This document shows positions 24,301 to 34,972 of a stretch of DNA of 64,000 nucleotides, one piece after another. The stretch lies in the NCBI GenBank assembly GCA_037102815.1, contig BTPP01000002.1, positions 2,728,001 through 2,792,000 on the forward strand. The letters are read 5' to 3'. The notes beneath the pieces were generated by a model, which was given only the letters and a program-made list of their open reading frames with translations, was not told where the DNA came from and searched no databases. The position numbers and the translations under genes are program-made. Position 1 is the stretch's first letter; the number at the start of each line of letters is the position of its first letter. The stretch is from Neurospora intermedia (lineage: Eukaryota; Ascomycota; Sordariomycetes; Sordariales; Sordariaceae).

Positions 24301-25063
24301 CAACTCCTATTCGTCTTACGACACTTATAACACGCGGTCAAGTACCAAAACGCCGGTAGCAAGTTTATCGGCAGCGCAGCCCACGGCTTCCTCATACAAC
24401 ACCAACACAGCTACGGCGCCGCCAAGCACGTCACAATGGGGGTCGAGTACGTCTGTTCCTCAGACGCGAAGCAGTGCTCGCTCGACTTATGATACGAATT
24501 CAACCACGTCGGCCTCCAACCAATATAACATGACCCCTTCGAATCCCCCACAATCCAGCTCCCTTCAGGGCTTCAACGTCAGGCCGCAGTCCATGGCCCA
24601 GACCAGGTCCTCTACCGCCGCCTATGCCCAGCAGCAACAGCAACATCACCAGCAGCAATCACAGGCACAGCAGCAGCAGCGACAACAGGTCCAACAGCAA
24701 CCAAGCTACAACAGCTACACAAGCCAGTCACACACCACGAACACGCAGCAACAGCAGCATCAACAGCAGCAGCAGCAGCAGACGCAAAACTGGGGTTACG
24801 GCAGTTTCGGATCGACCACCAATGCCTCGTCGACCGGTTACGGCTCCACTGGAGCCAGCAGCAACGCGAACAACAGCTACTCGACGGGGACCTCGGCAAG
24901 CTCGCACGCCCATAATGCGGCGCCGGCTGCGACCAATGCTGCGGCGTACAGCCACCAGCAGCCTCATCATAGGTCGATGAACCTGTCAAGTAATACGTAC
25001 AGCAGCCACATTGGGAACGAGGATCAGGTGCTTTATGATTTGCTTAGACACCCTGGTGCTTAG
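21389..25063 (+). CDS. Large Q-rich protein with central Zn2Cys6 finger
   Basis: Probably a nuclear DNA-binding regulator, function unknown. Three exons (21389-21965, 22024-22988, 23042-25063) give 1187 aa. The N-terminal region looks conserved and globular (HVLQKSVAKHIITTLGEIDG, WAVRQVSRGEQGWTFGYICK, SRPAFDCRGSVTVAFLKGRK). A Pro/Lys-rich linker (PKKPKEPKPPRPPKPP) follows, resembling AT-hook or histone-like basic tracts, then more lysine runs. The Zn2Cys6 motif sits at about residues 505-532 (C505, C508, C515, C522, C525, C532), an unusual central position, and the second intron falls exactly before C515. The final ~640 residues are Ser/Thr/Gln/Asn-rich with poly-Q runs at about 24632-24710 and 24745-24785. 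No fungal-specific trans domain was recognised. The finger and exon structure are well supported; the biological role is not known. Confidence 0.85.
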
Positions 25064-28000
25064 TTGGATGACCCAGGAGAGAGAGCGAACATGTAGTAAG
25101 GTCGATTGAAGAGTTGAAGTGGAGTTGAAATGGACAAAATGGTTGGATTTAGAGGAGCATGGGCAGTTGAATGCCTTACCATGCATTGAGATCGTTGCGT
25201 GTACGTAATGAGCCACGTCTGCGATATCAAGGCAGGATAGGGGAAGACATCAGGGGCGAGGCTATTAACGAGCTATAGTCGTCCCTTTTTTTTCGCTTTC
25301 GGAAGTTGAGAATTAGCTGATATAATTGTGCACGAAACGAAGTTACGCATTGGGGCTGATATATGTTCGGTAGGGTAGCTGGGACGAACGAAAAGTATGT
25401 CTTTTCTGACCATATTTTGATTGTCTGCTGTTCGGCCGGTTACCGTATTTCTTTCTCGGCGATAGATATATGGAGTTTTTCTCATAGGGATAGGAAGGAT
25501 GAGTACGTGAAGAGCCGCTCGTAGGCAGCGCTTTTCTTATTTTTCGCTGTGTGGGGTTATAGCTTGCTTGGATGATTGTGAGAACTGGAAGGGGGCGGAA
25601 TGGATGCTCCCCTCTACTTTCGGGATCTTGTTGACGTTCGATGTAGCCGAATCCCTGCCTTTCCATGGGCGGCAGTTATGAACTCATGCATATCTGTTCT
25701 CGTCTCATCTGCCCGAATTCTGACCATGTATCAATCTGTCCTCACTGCTCACTGAATGTGTAGACAGATAAAAACAGACACCTTTACACTCACACCCGAG
25801 GAATTCCCATCAACGAACCAAGCGCATGTGTGCATTACTCTAGGTTTTCTACGTACATGCACTTGAGTTTGGATTCCCGCAGTCATATACTGTATAATCA
25901 AAGGCAAATTCCGGTCTAGAGGCTCTGATGAAGTTGACCTACCGTAAGTAGAAAAGAGAAAAAAAATTCTGAAGCGCAGGCAGCTCAGCTCGGGCAGCTC
26001 AGCTCAGCTCGCTCCATCGGTTTCATCACTCTCCATCACGTAGCACCAACTAGTTAAAAACGCACAACGCAAGTAAGCAGCAACTACTTTAGTTCACATG
26101 AACTATTGATTTCACTAATGAGTCCTGTTCTCATGGCCTCACCCAACCAGCCCTGAGTGGAGACAAGCGCTAATTCAGGCGGGTTGAATCAATATGTATA
26201 GCTATGAGGGGGTGTCGAGTCGGTTGGTTGGGTTAGACAGACAATATTGGGGTGGTTTGAATTTTTTTTATTGGTTTCGATGTGCTGTGATTGTTATACA
26301 GCTTTGGTCAGTGGTTCGGTTAGAGTAGCCAGCAAGGGCCGTGAGGGCCGTCCGTCCAGCGTGATTTACAAGTAAAAGCTTGCTGGCCAGTTTTTCCATT
26401 TACAGATTCTGCTGTTGGTTCATTCTGGGAGCTCCCAGCTAGCTAGTGTAGGAGTTCAATCGGTCGGTCGGCCGGTCGGGAAAGCGGCCGCCCTAATACT
26501 ATGGAACAATTCCATGCACAAATGGCGAGATCGGCATCCAGGATTTGTTTGGTCCCCGCTGCCTTCTACCATATTTTTTCTTTGGAGTGTACATAACTAC
26601 ATATGTCAACCTTTTACAACCACTGAGACTTCACTTTCGTGCAATATGTAAATACTTTGTAAAGTACGGTATGTGCTGTCCACACATTCAATTATGTATC
26701 ACATCACAACATCGGAGAATCACACACGTGGCGGCTTGGATGTTACCTACCTATTCTGCACTACTACCATACAGCTCGAGTCCAGTCGGGCTGAGTGAGG
26801 TATGTACCCCGGAGGATGTAACGGCGGTTTTAGGCAAGGGGACAAAAAAGGAGATGTGTGATGAGGAGATGTCGGTGGAGGGAAGTAGGTTGGTGGTGGA
26901 ATAGCCCGTGAGGATAGGGTAGTAATATGGACAAGCAGACTTTTTTTTTACCCGAACCTATGATCTAAGCTTTGCGGATCTGTAAAAGGTTAAGAGTTTT
27001 GGATGTCCATGTAGGTGCCTCCATGTTTAGGGCGAGTGTAGTGTTTGATTCTGACCCGATTCTCGCTGGCTTCAGGCAGAATTCGGTTCGTATGTAGTCA
27101 ACCAGGTTCGGTGAACCAGATACACCACGACCGTCGCTGCCGGCAGATGGAGCTCCCACATTAATGAGGTTTTCTTATTGTTTCCTTTGTTTACCTGTCC
27201 CGGGCTGTCAATTTCGGGAATTGACGAACCGTCAAATCGACAACTGTCGTTGTCGGAACCCATAATCATGCGTTCTTCATGTAAGGAGGCAAGTCATGTG
27301 GAACATGGCCTCCTGTTTGTGTAGCCAACAAGCCGACAAGTCAGCTAACTGAGTGGGTTTCTGGGGGGGGGGAGAGCGAAAACGGGCATAAAAAGAACGA
27401 AACGATGAAGAGACGGGATGATTCTAAACAGATACACAATGACATGCTGTGAAAAGTCGTCGCGAAAATTTGAGCCAACAAGTGTTCACCATGTACTTGT
27501 GTACATGCTTCACCCTCAACACAAGATCCTCTCTAGTTCCCATTTGAGTAGGTGATCGTGTACCAACGACTCCGCCGTCAGACTGAATTAGAAGCAAGTC
27601 GACGTCGGACTGGACAAGAGAACGAGCAAAGTCCACCCAAACAGGACGGTAGGGTACGGGGGCCCGCTGTCCATCGGCCTTGTCCCCCAGATTAAGCTTG
27701 GTCCCCCCGGAAGAGGCTGAAATTAGCGCTGCCGCAAATCGTCGGGAATGGTTACAATGGCGCCGCCGTACCCGTACAAGCCGTACCAGCAGCAGCACCT
27801 CAGAGAAACGCCAAGCTAAAGGGACCACCACCACCGCAACCACCGTGACTCGCTGTGGTCCATGCGAATCGAACCTCTTCCGAATACCGAAAGAGCCGCC
27901 GAGATGGTATCCACTGTTGTCGTAGTCCCCGTGGGCCTCGCTTGACGTGAGAAATGAGAAGGACGGCACGGCCACCTCAGCAGTCGACATCTACCCTAGG

Positions 28001-31000
28001 GACATGGGGGGGCAATGAGGCTTTGCGCCGAGCGCGCTTGCTCTCTTGGAACTCTTGGGGGAGATCGCCAGATATGAGCGGTGGCCTCCAAATACATAGT
28101 ACACTACACATGTAGCGAAAGACTGCGCCAGGGAAGGGACCCTGATTCCCCGAAAAATGAAACTAAGCCTTCACTTCATCTTCCATGTTCCCAGGACGTT
28201 GGGTCGCTCTTTCTGTGAAACTTTTTTTTTTTTTCGGGGTCTTGTGCAATTTCCTCCTCCCTTCACCCTTGTTCCTTTTTAGGGCAGTCTCACCATGGCT
28301 GTGGTCCGGCTGCTTGGCGCAAGTTGGCGGTTCTGGCGTAGGCTCAGCAGCACCTGTAAGCGTGAAGGTATCCTCTTGGGGATATGCACTGCGAGCCAAT
28401 TACCTAACTAGATTGGGGGAAGAGAAGCGTGGGTTACTGTGTATCATTGCCCTAGCTGCAGGCTGTAGCGTCTACACTATTTAGCCCTTACTGTAGTGTA
28501 GTCTTCAGGCGGACTTATCCGTGATGATGTCTGTCTTGCTCTGACCGCTCTGGATGCAGTTTTCGAGTTCCCAAGCCTTTCCCTTGTGTTGATCGTCAGA
28601 GCCTGGAACCTCTTACAGACGACAATGCTTATAGTGTAGAGATGCGAACTGTCGGTAGAAAAAAGAGGTCGAATGGCGGTCCAGGGGCTGGAAGTGACGT
28701 GATGTTTTCTCGTGATAGTCGAAAAGGAAGGAACCAATCAACCCGACCACACTCTATGCACCCATCCGCAAGACAAGCACATGATGTGTCAAAACGTAAA
28801 ATAACAAGAACAGGAAAGAGCCGTGAATGCTGTGGAGGTTGTTGATCAAAGACAGCCAGACATCCGCGCGAATAGCGGTAGACGCAGTGTAGTAGAACTG
28901 AAGACCAATCCTTGGTGTTTCTTTAGTTAACAATGTTTGTTAAATGAAAGCCAGCGTGGACCTTGACAAGCCGGCTTCAACCCTCGGTTGTGATGGTCCC
29001 ATCTTGGTGACGTATCTGTCGGCATCAGCCGCTCGGGTATGTGGATATAGCTCTGGATATATATCTGCCCGTTAATAAGTTACGTGGAAGTGTGTGGAAA
29101 GGTAAGCGACCGCTCTATAGGGCCTGCAGCTATAGGCAAGCTACCCCTTTCATCCAAATTGGGGAGTCGTCAGCCTCCATCCACCTTTTCGCTCGTAGCA
29201 AGTAGTGAAGCACTTGGATCTGAACAGGGCAGACTCTATGGTCTTCCTGCCCCTGGCGTCCATATCGAGTTACATCTGATATCTCTGCAATTTTTGACTT
29301 TTGCCGTTAGCCGTGGTCATCGGAGTCGCCCTGAGCTTTAGTTTTCGGGGTATCAGTGGATGGCTTTTACGACGGCAGGCCCCACCGAACGACTGAAGAT
29401 CACAACGTTCAATTTTCAAGCGACTCCCAGACGGGAGTTCTGGCCAAGGCGGTCCGGCTGTCTGCCAATGTGGTGTATGCCATGTATTGTGTGCCAATGG
29501 CTCCGCCGCCTCCACGATTCTGCGCCTCAACACGCCATTTCGCTTGGTCCAGGTTCGGATCTACGTTGTGTGGTTTGTGGGGCTTGTCAAGAACTCCATC
29601 TCTCTTTTCGACAACCCGTTTATGCCCGCAGACCGTATACCAGGTGAGCGAGCCCAAGGCAGCCCAGGGCGTGTCTTGTGAGACACAAACGGACGGGAAA
29701 CAAACTGGAAGATGCTGGCATATCTGAGTCTCGGAGTTATCTCAGAAATACCTACCTCATGCTGTGTCATCTGCCGACCGGGCCGCCTCGTGTGCCTAGT
29801 TGCCCTCTCTGGGGATGAAAGCTGAAAAAGTGGAGGTGTCCATAGAGGTAGTGGTGGAATTTGCATCGTATCGAAGACTGGAGAAAGTGCGAGCAATCAA
29901 GGCATCGACTTTTTGTTTCTTTGTGTAGTGTACACGACGGGAATATTCGCCATGCCCGCTGTTCGTTCAGCAGTGTCCAAGCGGCCAGGAACACAAACTT
30001 AGAACTCGTATCCCTGATCGACTTGGCCGTCCGTGGAGTGCCTGACAATCCTGACCTGAAATTGCATCTCACAGGTTCGATAGGACATCGGATCGAAGGC
30101 TGCAGCGCACGGTGGGACCTGGATCTGATGCCGGCAGGTGGAAACAGGTTCAGTTCCATAACAGGAATCTGAACTCTCAAGTTAGAAACTTGCACCTGAG
30201 CCACCGTTCCTGCTTTTTTGCAGACCGAAGAAGCAAAGTGGAAAGAACAACGGCCGTCGGAGATCGCTGCCCTGCTGGAGTCCATCTCTTTCCAAACGGG
30301 AGTCGGGCTTTTTGCTCGCCCGGGCTCCATGCGCTTCGACTTTTTAGGTTCCTTCTCTGGTGCCCTGAGCCTGGTCGGCTGCTGCTGGTGGGCCTGCTGG
30401 AGCCCCATGCATCTGACAGGGGCTGCAGGGCAGGGCAAGCAGGGGATGAATTGGCGAGTGGCAGCGAGCGAGCCAGGTGCCGTGGTCGTGGATGCCACTG
30501 GATGCGACGGCGAGGGACCATGACACCACCACCTAATTTGTGGACTGAAGGGCCAGAGGGTGAGGGTTAATGACGGGCGGAGGGCAGAAGGGTTCGATGC
30601 TCGGCGGACAAAAGGCGGGCCACACTCAGGGCACTGGAGGTGCAGACACGATTTTAACGACGTGCGCTAGGAAACATCTGACGAAACGACCGCCAAGCCA
30701 GTCCTCCACCAATATCCCGGCCTCCTCCATCCGGGCATTGGGAATCCTGGCCGCTGTCTCTAGTGTAGTGTAGAGAGAAGAGCTGATGTTGACCCCAAAG
30801 GCGAACCATTGATGAAGCTGCATCGCTTGGCCTCCATCCTCCTCCGTCGAGGTACATGTACATATATGCCCATCACCTCCCCCTTCCCCCCTTCGCTCAC
30901 ATCCTCTCCCTCAACGTCTTCCACATTGGACAAGCTTGTCATTATTATCATTATTACAATTATTCACAGAATTCAACGCCTTCGCAGTCTGTCTTGTGAC

Positions 31001-31364
31001 AGGTGTACGACCTGAGATCTCGTGTCGGGGACCTTGGCCTCAGCTTCTTTCAGTCATTGAGTGTATAATAGCACACACGCAACACCGCTTCCCGCCGCCT
31101 TCTCCCGTGAGACGACGCATCTGATCCGCAACCCGTCGCGTGATTCAAGTCACTGTCCATCGAGTCCCTTCTCTGGGCGAATATGAGCAGCCCTTGGAAC
31201 TGCTTTCCTCAGTTGTGCCTTCCTGGAAGCACTGGACTCCGGCGACCCTGAGTGAGCTCTGGATATTCATCATCAAACATAACAAAAAACAAAAATAAAA
31301 AAAAAGCATCACAAGAATAAGAAAAGGAACAGGAGGGAAAATAGGAAACAGACCTCTGCGACAC
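25064..31364. other. Gene-poor 6.3 kb stretch upstream of the cyclin gene
   Basis: No convincing protein gene was found over 6.3 kb. The longest ATG-started open frame (27424-27990, minus, 188 codons) has no recognisable domain and biased composition. Minor structure includes CAGCT pentamer repeats at about 25981-26011, a GGTCGG run near 26460, and a long T-run near 28208-28224. Base composition looks normal and CpA/TpG are not depleted, so it is not a RIPped repeat. It may hold long leaders, non-coding RNAs or regulatory DNA of the flanking genes; none of these can be shown from sequence alone. Confidence 0.5.
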
Positions 31365-32405
31365 ATGACGACAATCGTTCAATCAAGCAAGATGCCATCC
31401 CTAACCAGCCCAGTGGAAGACCGTGTTATTCACGACGAGCACGACTGCATGACGGACGATGACTCTGATTTCGACTTTGACGAGGAATACTTTGCCCGTA
31501 CCTATCAACCCCTGTCGAACCTCCCCACACCGCCCCCCTCGTCCCGCAATTCGTCAGTCCCACAGAGCCCCCAATCACTCGTGGAAAATGGAGGACTTCT
31601 CGACTCGGAACTGCTAGGTAAGTGGTCTTTAATGGCTATTACAATCTGTATATCTTTGTACGATCATGATCTAACACAAATATCTACTCATACAGGCCCT
31701 GCAATTCACTTGGTCAACCTCATCCCACCTGCTGCATCCTTGGCGTTGCCTTCTGTGTCCCTTGTCCACGAGTTGCTCACGCGCACAGGCTTGAAGCTGG
31801 ACGAGATCGCTCTCGCCGTCTGTGTCCTAGACTCAATCAGCTCCAAGTTCGCGCTCAACTGGCGCTTGCGCTGTCCACCCTCTCGCCGCGAAGGTTCCAC
31901 CACCAGCAACGAGCAACAGCAACAGTCAAAGCGATACACCCTTCCGGCAGCCGCCAGTCAAGTCCACATCGACTGTGTCAAGCCCGAAGTCATTGTTCTG
32001 GGTGCGCTTATCATCGCCGTCAAGTTCCTGGAGGATTCCCACGCGCCAACCCAGTACTACCGCTCCGCATGGGGTAACAACCTGTGGACGTGCGAGCAGA
32101 TCAACATCACGGAACGCTGCATCATGGAGGACCTGAACTACAGGATCCTGCCCCTGTGGGATGAGCGCCTGATCGGGGATGCATTGAAAGATATGGAGCG
32201 CGCCGGAAGGCAGGCTCTGCTTCCTCTTCCCCCTGCGGCGGCGGCGGCGCAATCCCAATATCAATTCCAATCTCTGAAAGAACAACACAAGCGATGTGTA
32301 AGCTCAGGCGCGGCTGTCTATAGGCCGGGGTTGCAATTGACACCGGCGGGAACGCCGCTGTCTGAATGTAACTCACCACCGCCATTCAGCATGGACATGC
32401 AATGA
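31365..32405 (+). CDS. PHO80/PCL-type cyclin
   Basis: The product is a cyclin of the Pho85-partner family, which activates a Pho85-like CDK in nutrient, stress or cell-cycle control. Two exons (31365-31617 and 31696-32405) give 320 aa. The N-terminus is acidic (DDDSDFDFDEEYFA), followed by a proline/serine stretch with PTPPPSSRNSS that could be phosphorylated. The cyclin box covers about residues 86-240: IHLVNLIPPAASLALPSVSL, GLKLDEIALAVCVLDSISS, VIVLGALIIAVKFLEDSHAP, YYRSAWGNNLWTCEQINITE, and MEDLNYRILPLW. The 78 nt intron has GTAAGT/CAG ends, a length divisible by three and no stop in frame, so an unspliced message would still be translatable. Whether it matches Pho80, Pcl5 or another PCL subgroup cannot be settled by eye. 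Confidence 0.88.
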   Translation: MTTIVQSSKMPSLTSPVEDRVIHDEHDCMTDDDSDFDFDEEYFARTYQPLSNLPTPPPSSRNSSVPQSPQSLVENGGLLDSELLGKWSLMAITICISLYDHDLTQISTHTGPAIHLVNLIPPAASLALPSVSLVHELLTRTGLKLDEIALAVCVLDSISSKFALNWRLRCPPSRREGSTTSNEQQQQSKRYTLPAAASQVHIDCVKPEVIVLGALIIAVKFLEDSHAPTQYYRSAWGNNLWTCEQINITERCIMEDLNYRILPLWDERLIGDALKDMERAGRQALLPLPPAAAAAQSQYQFQSLKEQHKRCVSSGAAVYRPGLQLTPAGTPLSECNSPPPFSMDMQ

Positions 32406-34972
32406 TTCGGCAACCACTGTCACCTCGGAGCCGAAAGGCACGAGGCGCGAGTTGATGGCGTCTACCCAAGCACTGGGCCTCGTGAGCTTTCTTTTTATTG
32501 TTTCCTTTTACCAGCATTATACCCTCACGGTTTTTTACGGACTTTCGGTCAGGACCATTCTTCGGCGTTTACGTGTGGGTGGTCATAGGTCGATGCCTAG
32601 AGCGTCAAAGCAAACCATGCAACAGAATCATCGATTTACGAGCTCGAAACACAGCAAAAAGCGGAGGGGCATTGATCAATTTCATTAGGCGTTTCGGGGC
32701 GAAAGCGGACTATTTGTCGTTTGACTCTGGGTCGGTCGGTTGACATGTCGGGATCGATGAGTCTTTTGTTTTTGCTGCCTCGCAAAGAATGGCGTTGAGT
32801 AGGGAGGGTTAGCTATGGAGTTTGACAATCATGCATCATCAAAAAGAAGGAGGGAGAGCAAAGCGTTATCCTTATTCGCAGTATGTAGTACATATCCATA
32901 CCAGACAGGCTTTCGGTTGTAGTAATAGTATAATCATGACTACCTCTACCCAAAGCCCAAAACGCCGAGCCCAGCCAGCCAAAGGCAGTTTGCCTTAGAC
33001 CATTGTTCATTCCACCCACGGTCGTCTCGTCCAATCTCTGTGACATTATCAGAATCCTGATACGAACGACACAGAAACGCGCGGTCAGAGCCATCCTTAA
33101 ATGAAAACGAACGGGCGATCATAACTTGGTTTGCCTGGGCCATGGGGTTCGTTTGAAACACTTTGCGCAGTATGTACGTTGCACCTCTGCCGGCATTGAG
33201 CTTTGTTAGCGCGGAGACTTGCATGTGGCAAGAACTCCGATTCCCATACAAAAGATGACTGGTTCGACCGCATCTAAGCCCCCATATACTGTAAGGTAGC
33301 AGTACCGCGCTAACAGGTGCGAATGCCAGCAGAGGTGTACACTACCTCCTACACGACAACAAGACAAAAGCATGGGGCGCTCTCTCGTTCCGTAGTACTG
33401 TCCACGGTCGACCCTTGTCGCCGTAATCCACTCTGCTTGTCAGTTGTCAGGTACACTACAACAACAACAACACTGCCGCTCCTGCGTTGCGTTCGGCCCC
33501 CCTCCGAAACGAACGGGGATAGGTAGCGGTAGTCGTCACCGGTCCGGGCATGGGTCTATCTGTCTGTCCGTTCCGTCTCATCGATGCAGATTTCGAATCA
33601 GATTACGACGGACGGGAGCTGAAGGAGAATCGCCCGCTGAACTCGGATGGGAGCAAAACCAAAAGCAGCAGCAGCGAGATCGGGAGGAGCACCTCTCGTT
33701 GTGCTCATAGTGGTATATATGTAGCAGGGTAAGGATTTAAGATAAGATGGCTTTCGTCAATTTTGAGGGGGTGGGTGTCTGGGCCGGCCGACGCCTTTCC
33801 GGGGAGTTGGATATGCTTAAATGGTCGAGCTATCTACCTACCTACAAATTCATCCATCACTTTTTGGTGGTTCGTTGTAGAATAATGAATGGGACGAATG
33901 AACATGACATGGCATTATCTGTCGGTAAACTCCCTACAAGTACTCGTCCCTTCTAGACTCTCCGCATAGTTTTTGTTTTCCCATCTATCTCATCCAGTTC
34001 GACTGCAAAAGATCGCAAACACCTAACCATCTTCTAAAACACACTTACATACTTCTACTTCACCATATCATCCGGTATCGACTTGAACCAACAACAAGCT
34101 CCTTTGATACAGAGGCAAAGACAAATGATAGCGAAACAAGACGGATGGATGGGGTCTGAGACGTAAGCAGATATCAAGGAAATTTTGACCCGCCAGAGCC
34201 AAGGTAAAAACACCACCAATTGATCGTTTCGCGCCAAGTATCCATCCCACAAACATGCACTGAAACTTGACTCCATTGGCAGCGGGCAATAACGAAGCAA
34301 ATGCTCTTGGGGCCGGCAATGAGACCTAACCAGCCTGGAAGTGGCGAAAGAACCCTCTGTCGCTATGTACCTGGTTGTCGAACATTCCACTGAACTTCTG
34401 GATCTGCCAGCAGAGATCTGTTGTTCCTTGCACATGAAACACCAGATCTTCTTCCCAAGTTTGAAGATCAGATGAAGCGAAGGCAAAAACAAAGTGAACA
34501 AAAAGTTGGTAGTGAGTAATTCGATTAGATTAGGCATTAGATCTAAGCTATATACAAAAAGATACGTATCAAACGTATACATATAAAACAAAAAAAGATG
34601 AAGAAAAGAAACGAAATAAACGTACGTACATAACGTATACATAACGAATGAACGAAACGAACGAACGTAACGCACGTAACGTACGCACACCGATCAACAG
34701 TGTACATACATAACGAACATACGCATCATTCACAATCATTCATACAAATCATTACACCCATTTATATCATTATATCATAACCGCTTCAAGCGGACTTTGA
34801 AGAGAGAGAAAAAGAAAAAAGCGAAAACGAACATGTCTACCGAAATCGTTTACGCGTTCTATCTCTTACTCTTTTTGTGTTAGATAGACACGACAAAGGA
34901 AATTATACCCTTTTTTGTCTATACGCCGGAACACCGAAAACCCTAAATGAAAAATTGAGAAACGACCATCTT
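32406..34972. other. Convergent intergenic region, cyclin to pyr-3
   Basis: This 2.6 kb region lies between the 3' ends of the cyclin gene and pyr-3. The longest frame (34055-34690, minus) reads through the ACGT/ACGA-rich simple sequence listed separately and is not credible as a gene. No RNA gene was recognised. Confidence 0.55.
34615..34725. repeat. ACGT/ACGA-rich low-complexity tract
   Basis: The tract is built of degenerate ACGT, ACGA and ATACAT tetramers and hexamers, such as CGTACGTACATAACG and GAACGAACGTAACG. It lies about 250 bases downstream of the pyr-3 stop codon. Confidence 0.7.

Noticed and set aside
27424-27990. 188-codon minus-strand ORF with an ATG start
   Set aside because: No recognisable domain, Val/Arg/Ser-biased composition and no splice-linked partner; coding status cannot be supported without transcripts.
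29767-30498. 243-codon minus-strand frame in the 25-31 kb stretch
   Set aside because: It begins with GTG, not ATG, has Pro/Ser/Arg-rich composition and overlaps several equally long frames in other phases.
34055-34690. 211-codon minus-strand frame rich in Tyr, Leu and Phe
   Set aside because: It reads through the ACGT/ACGA simple-sequence tract, which generates a repetitive peptide; no homologous motif.
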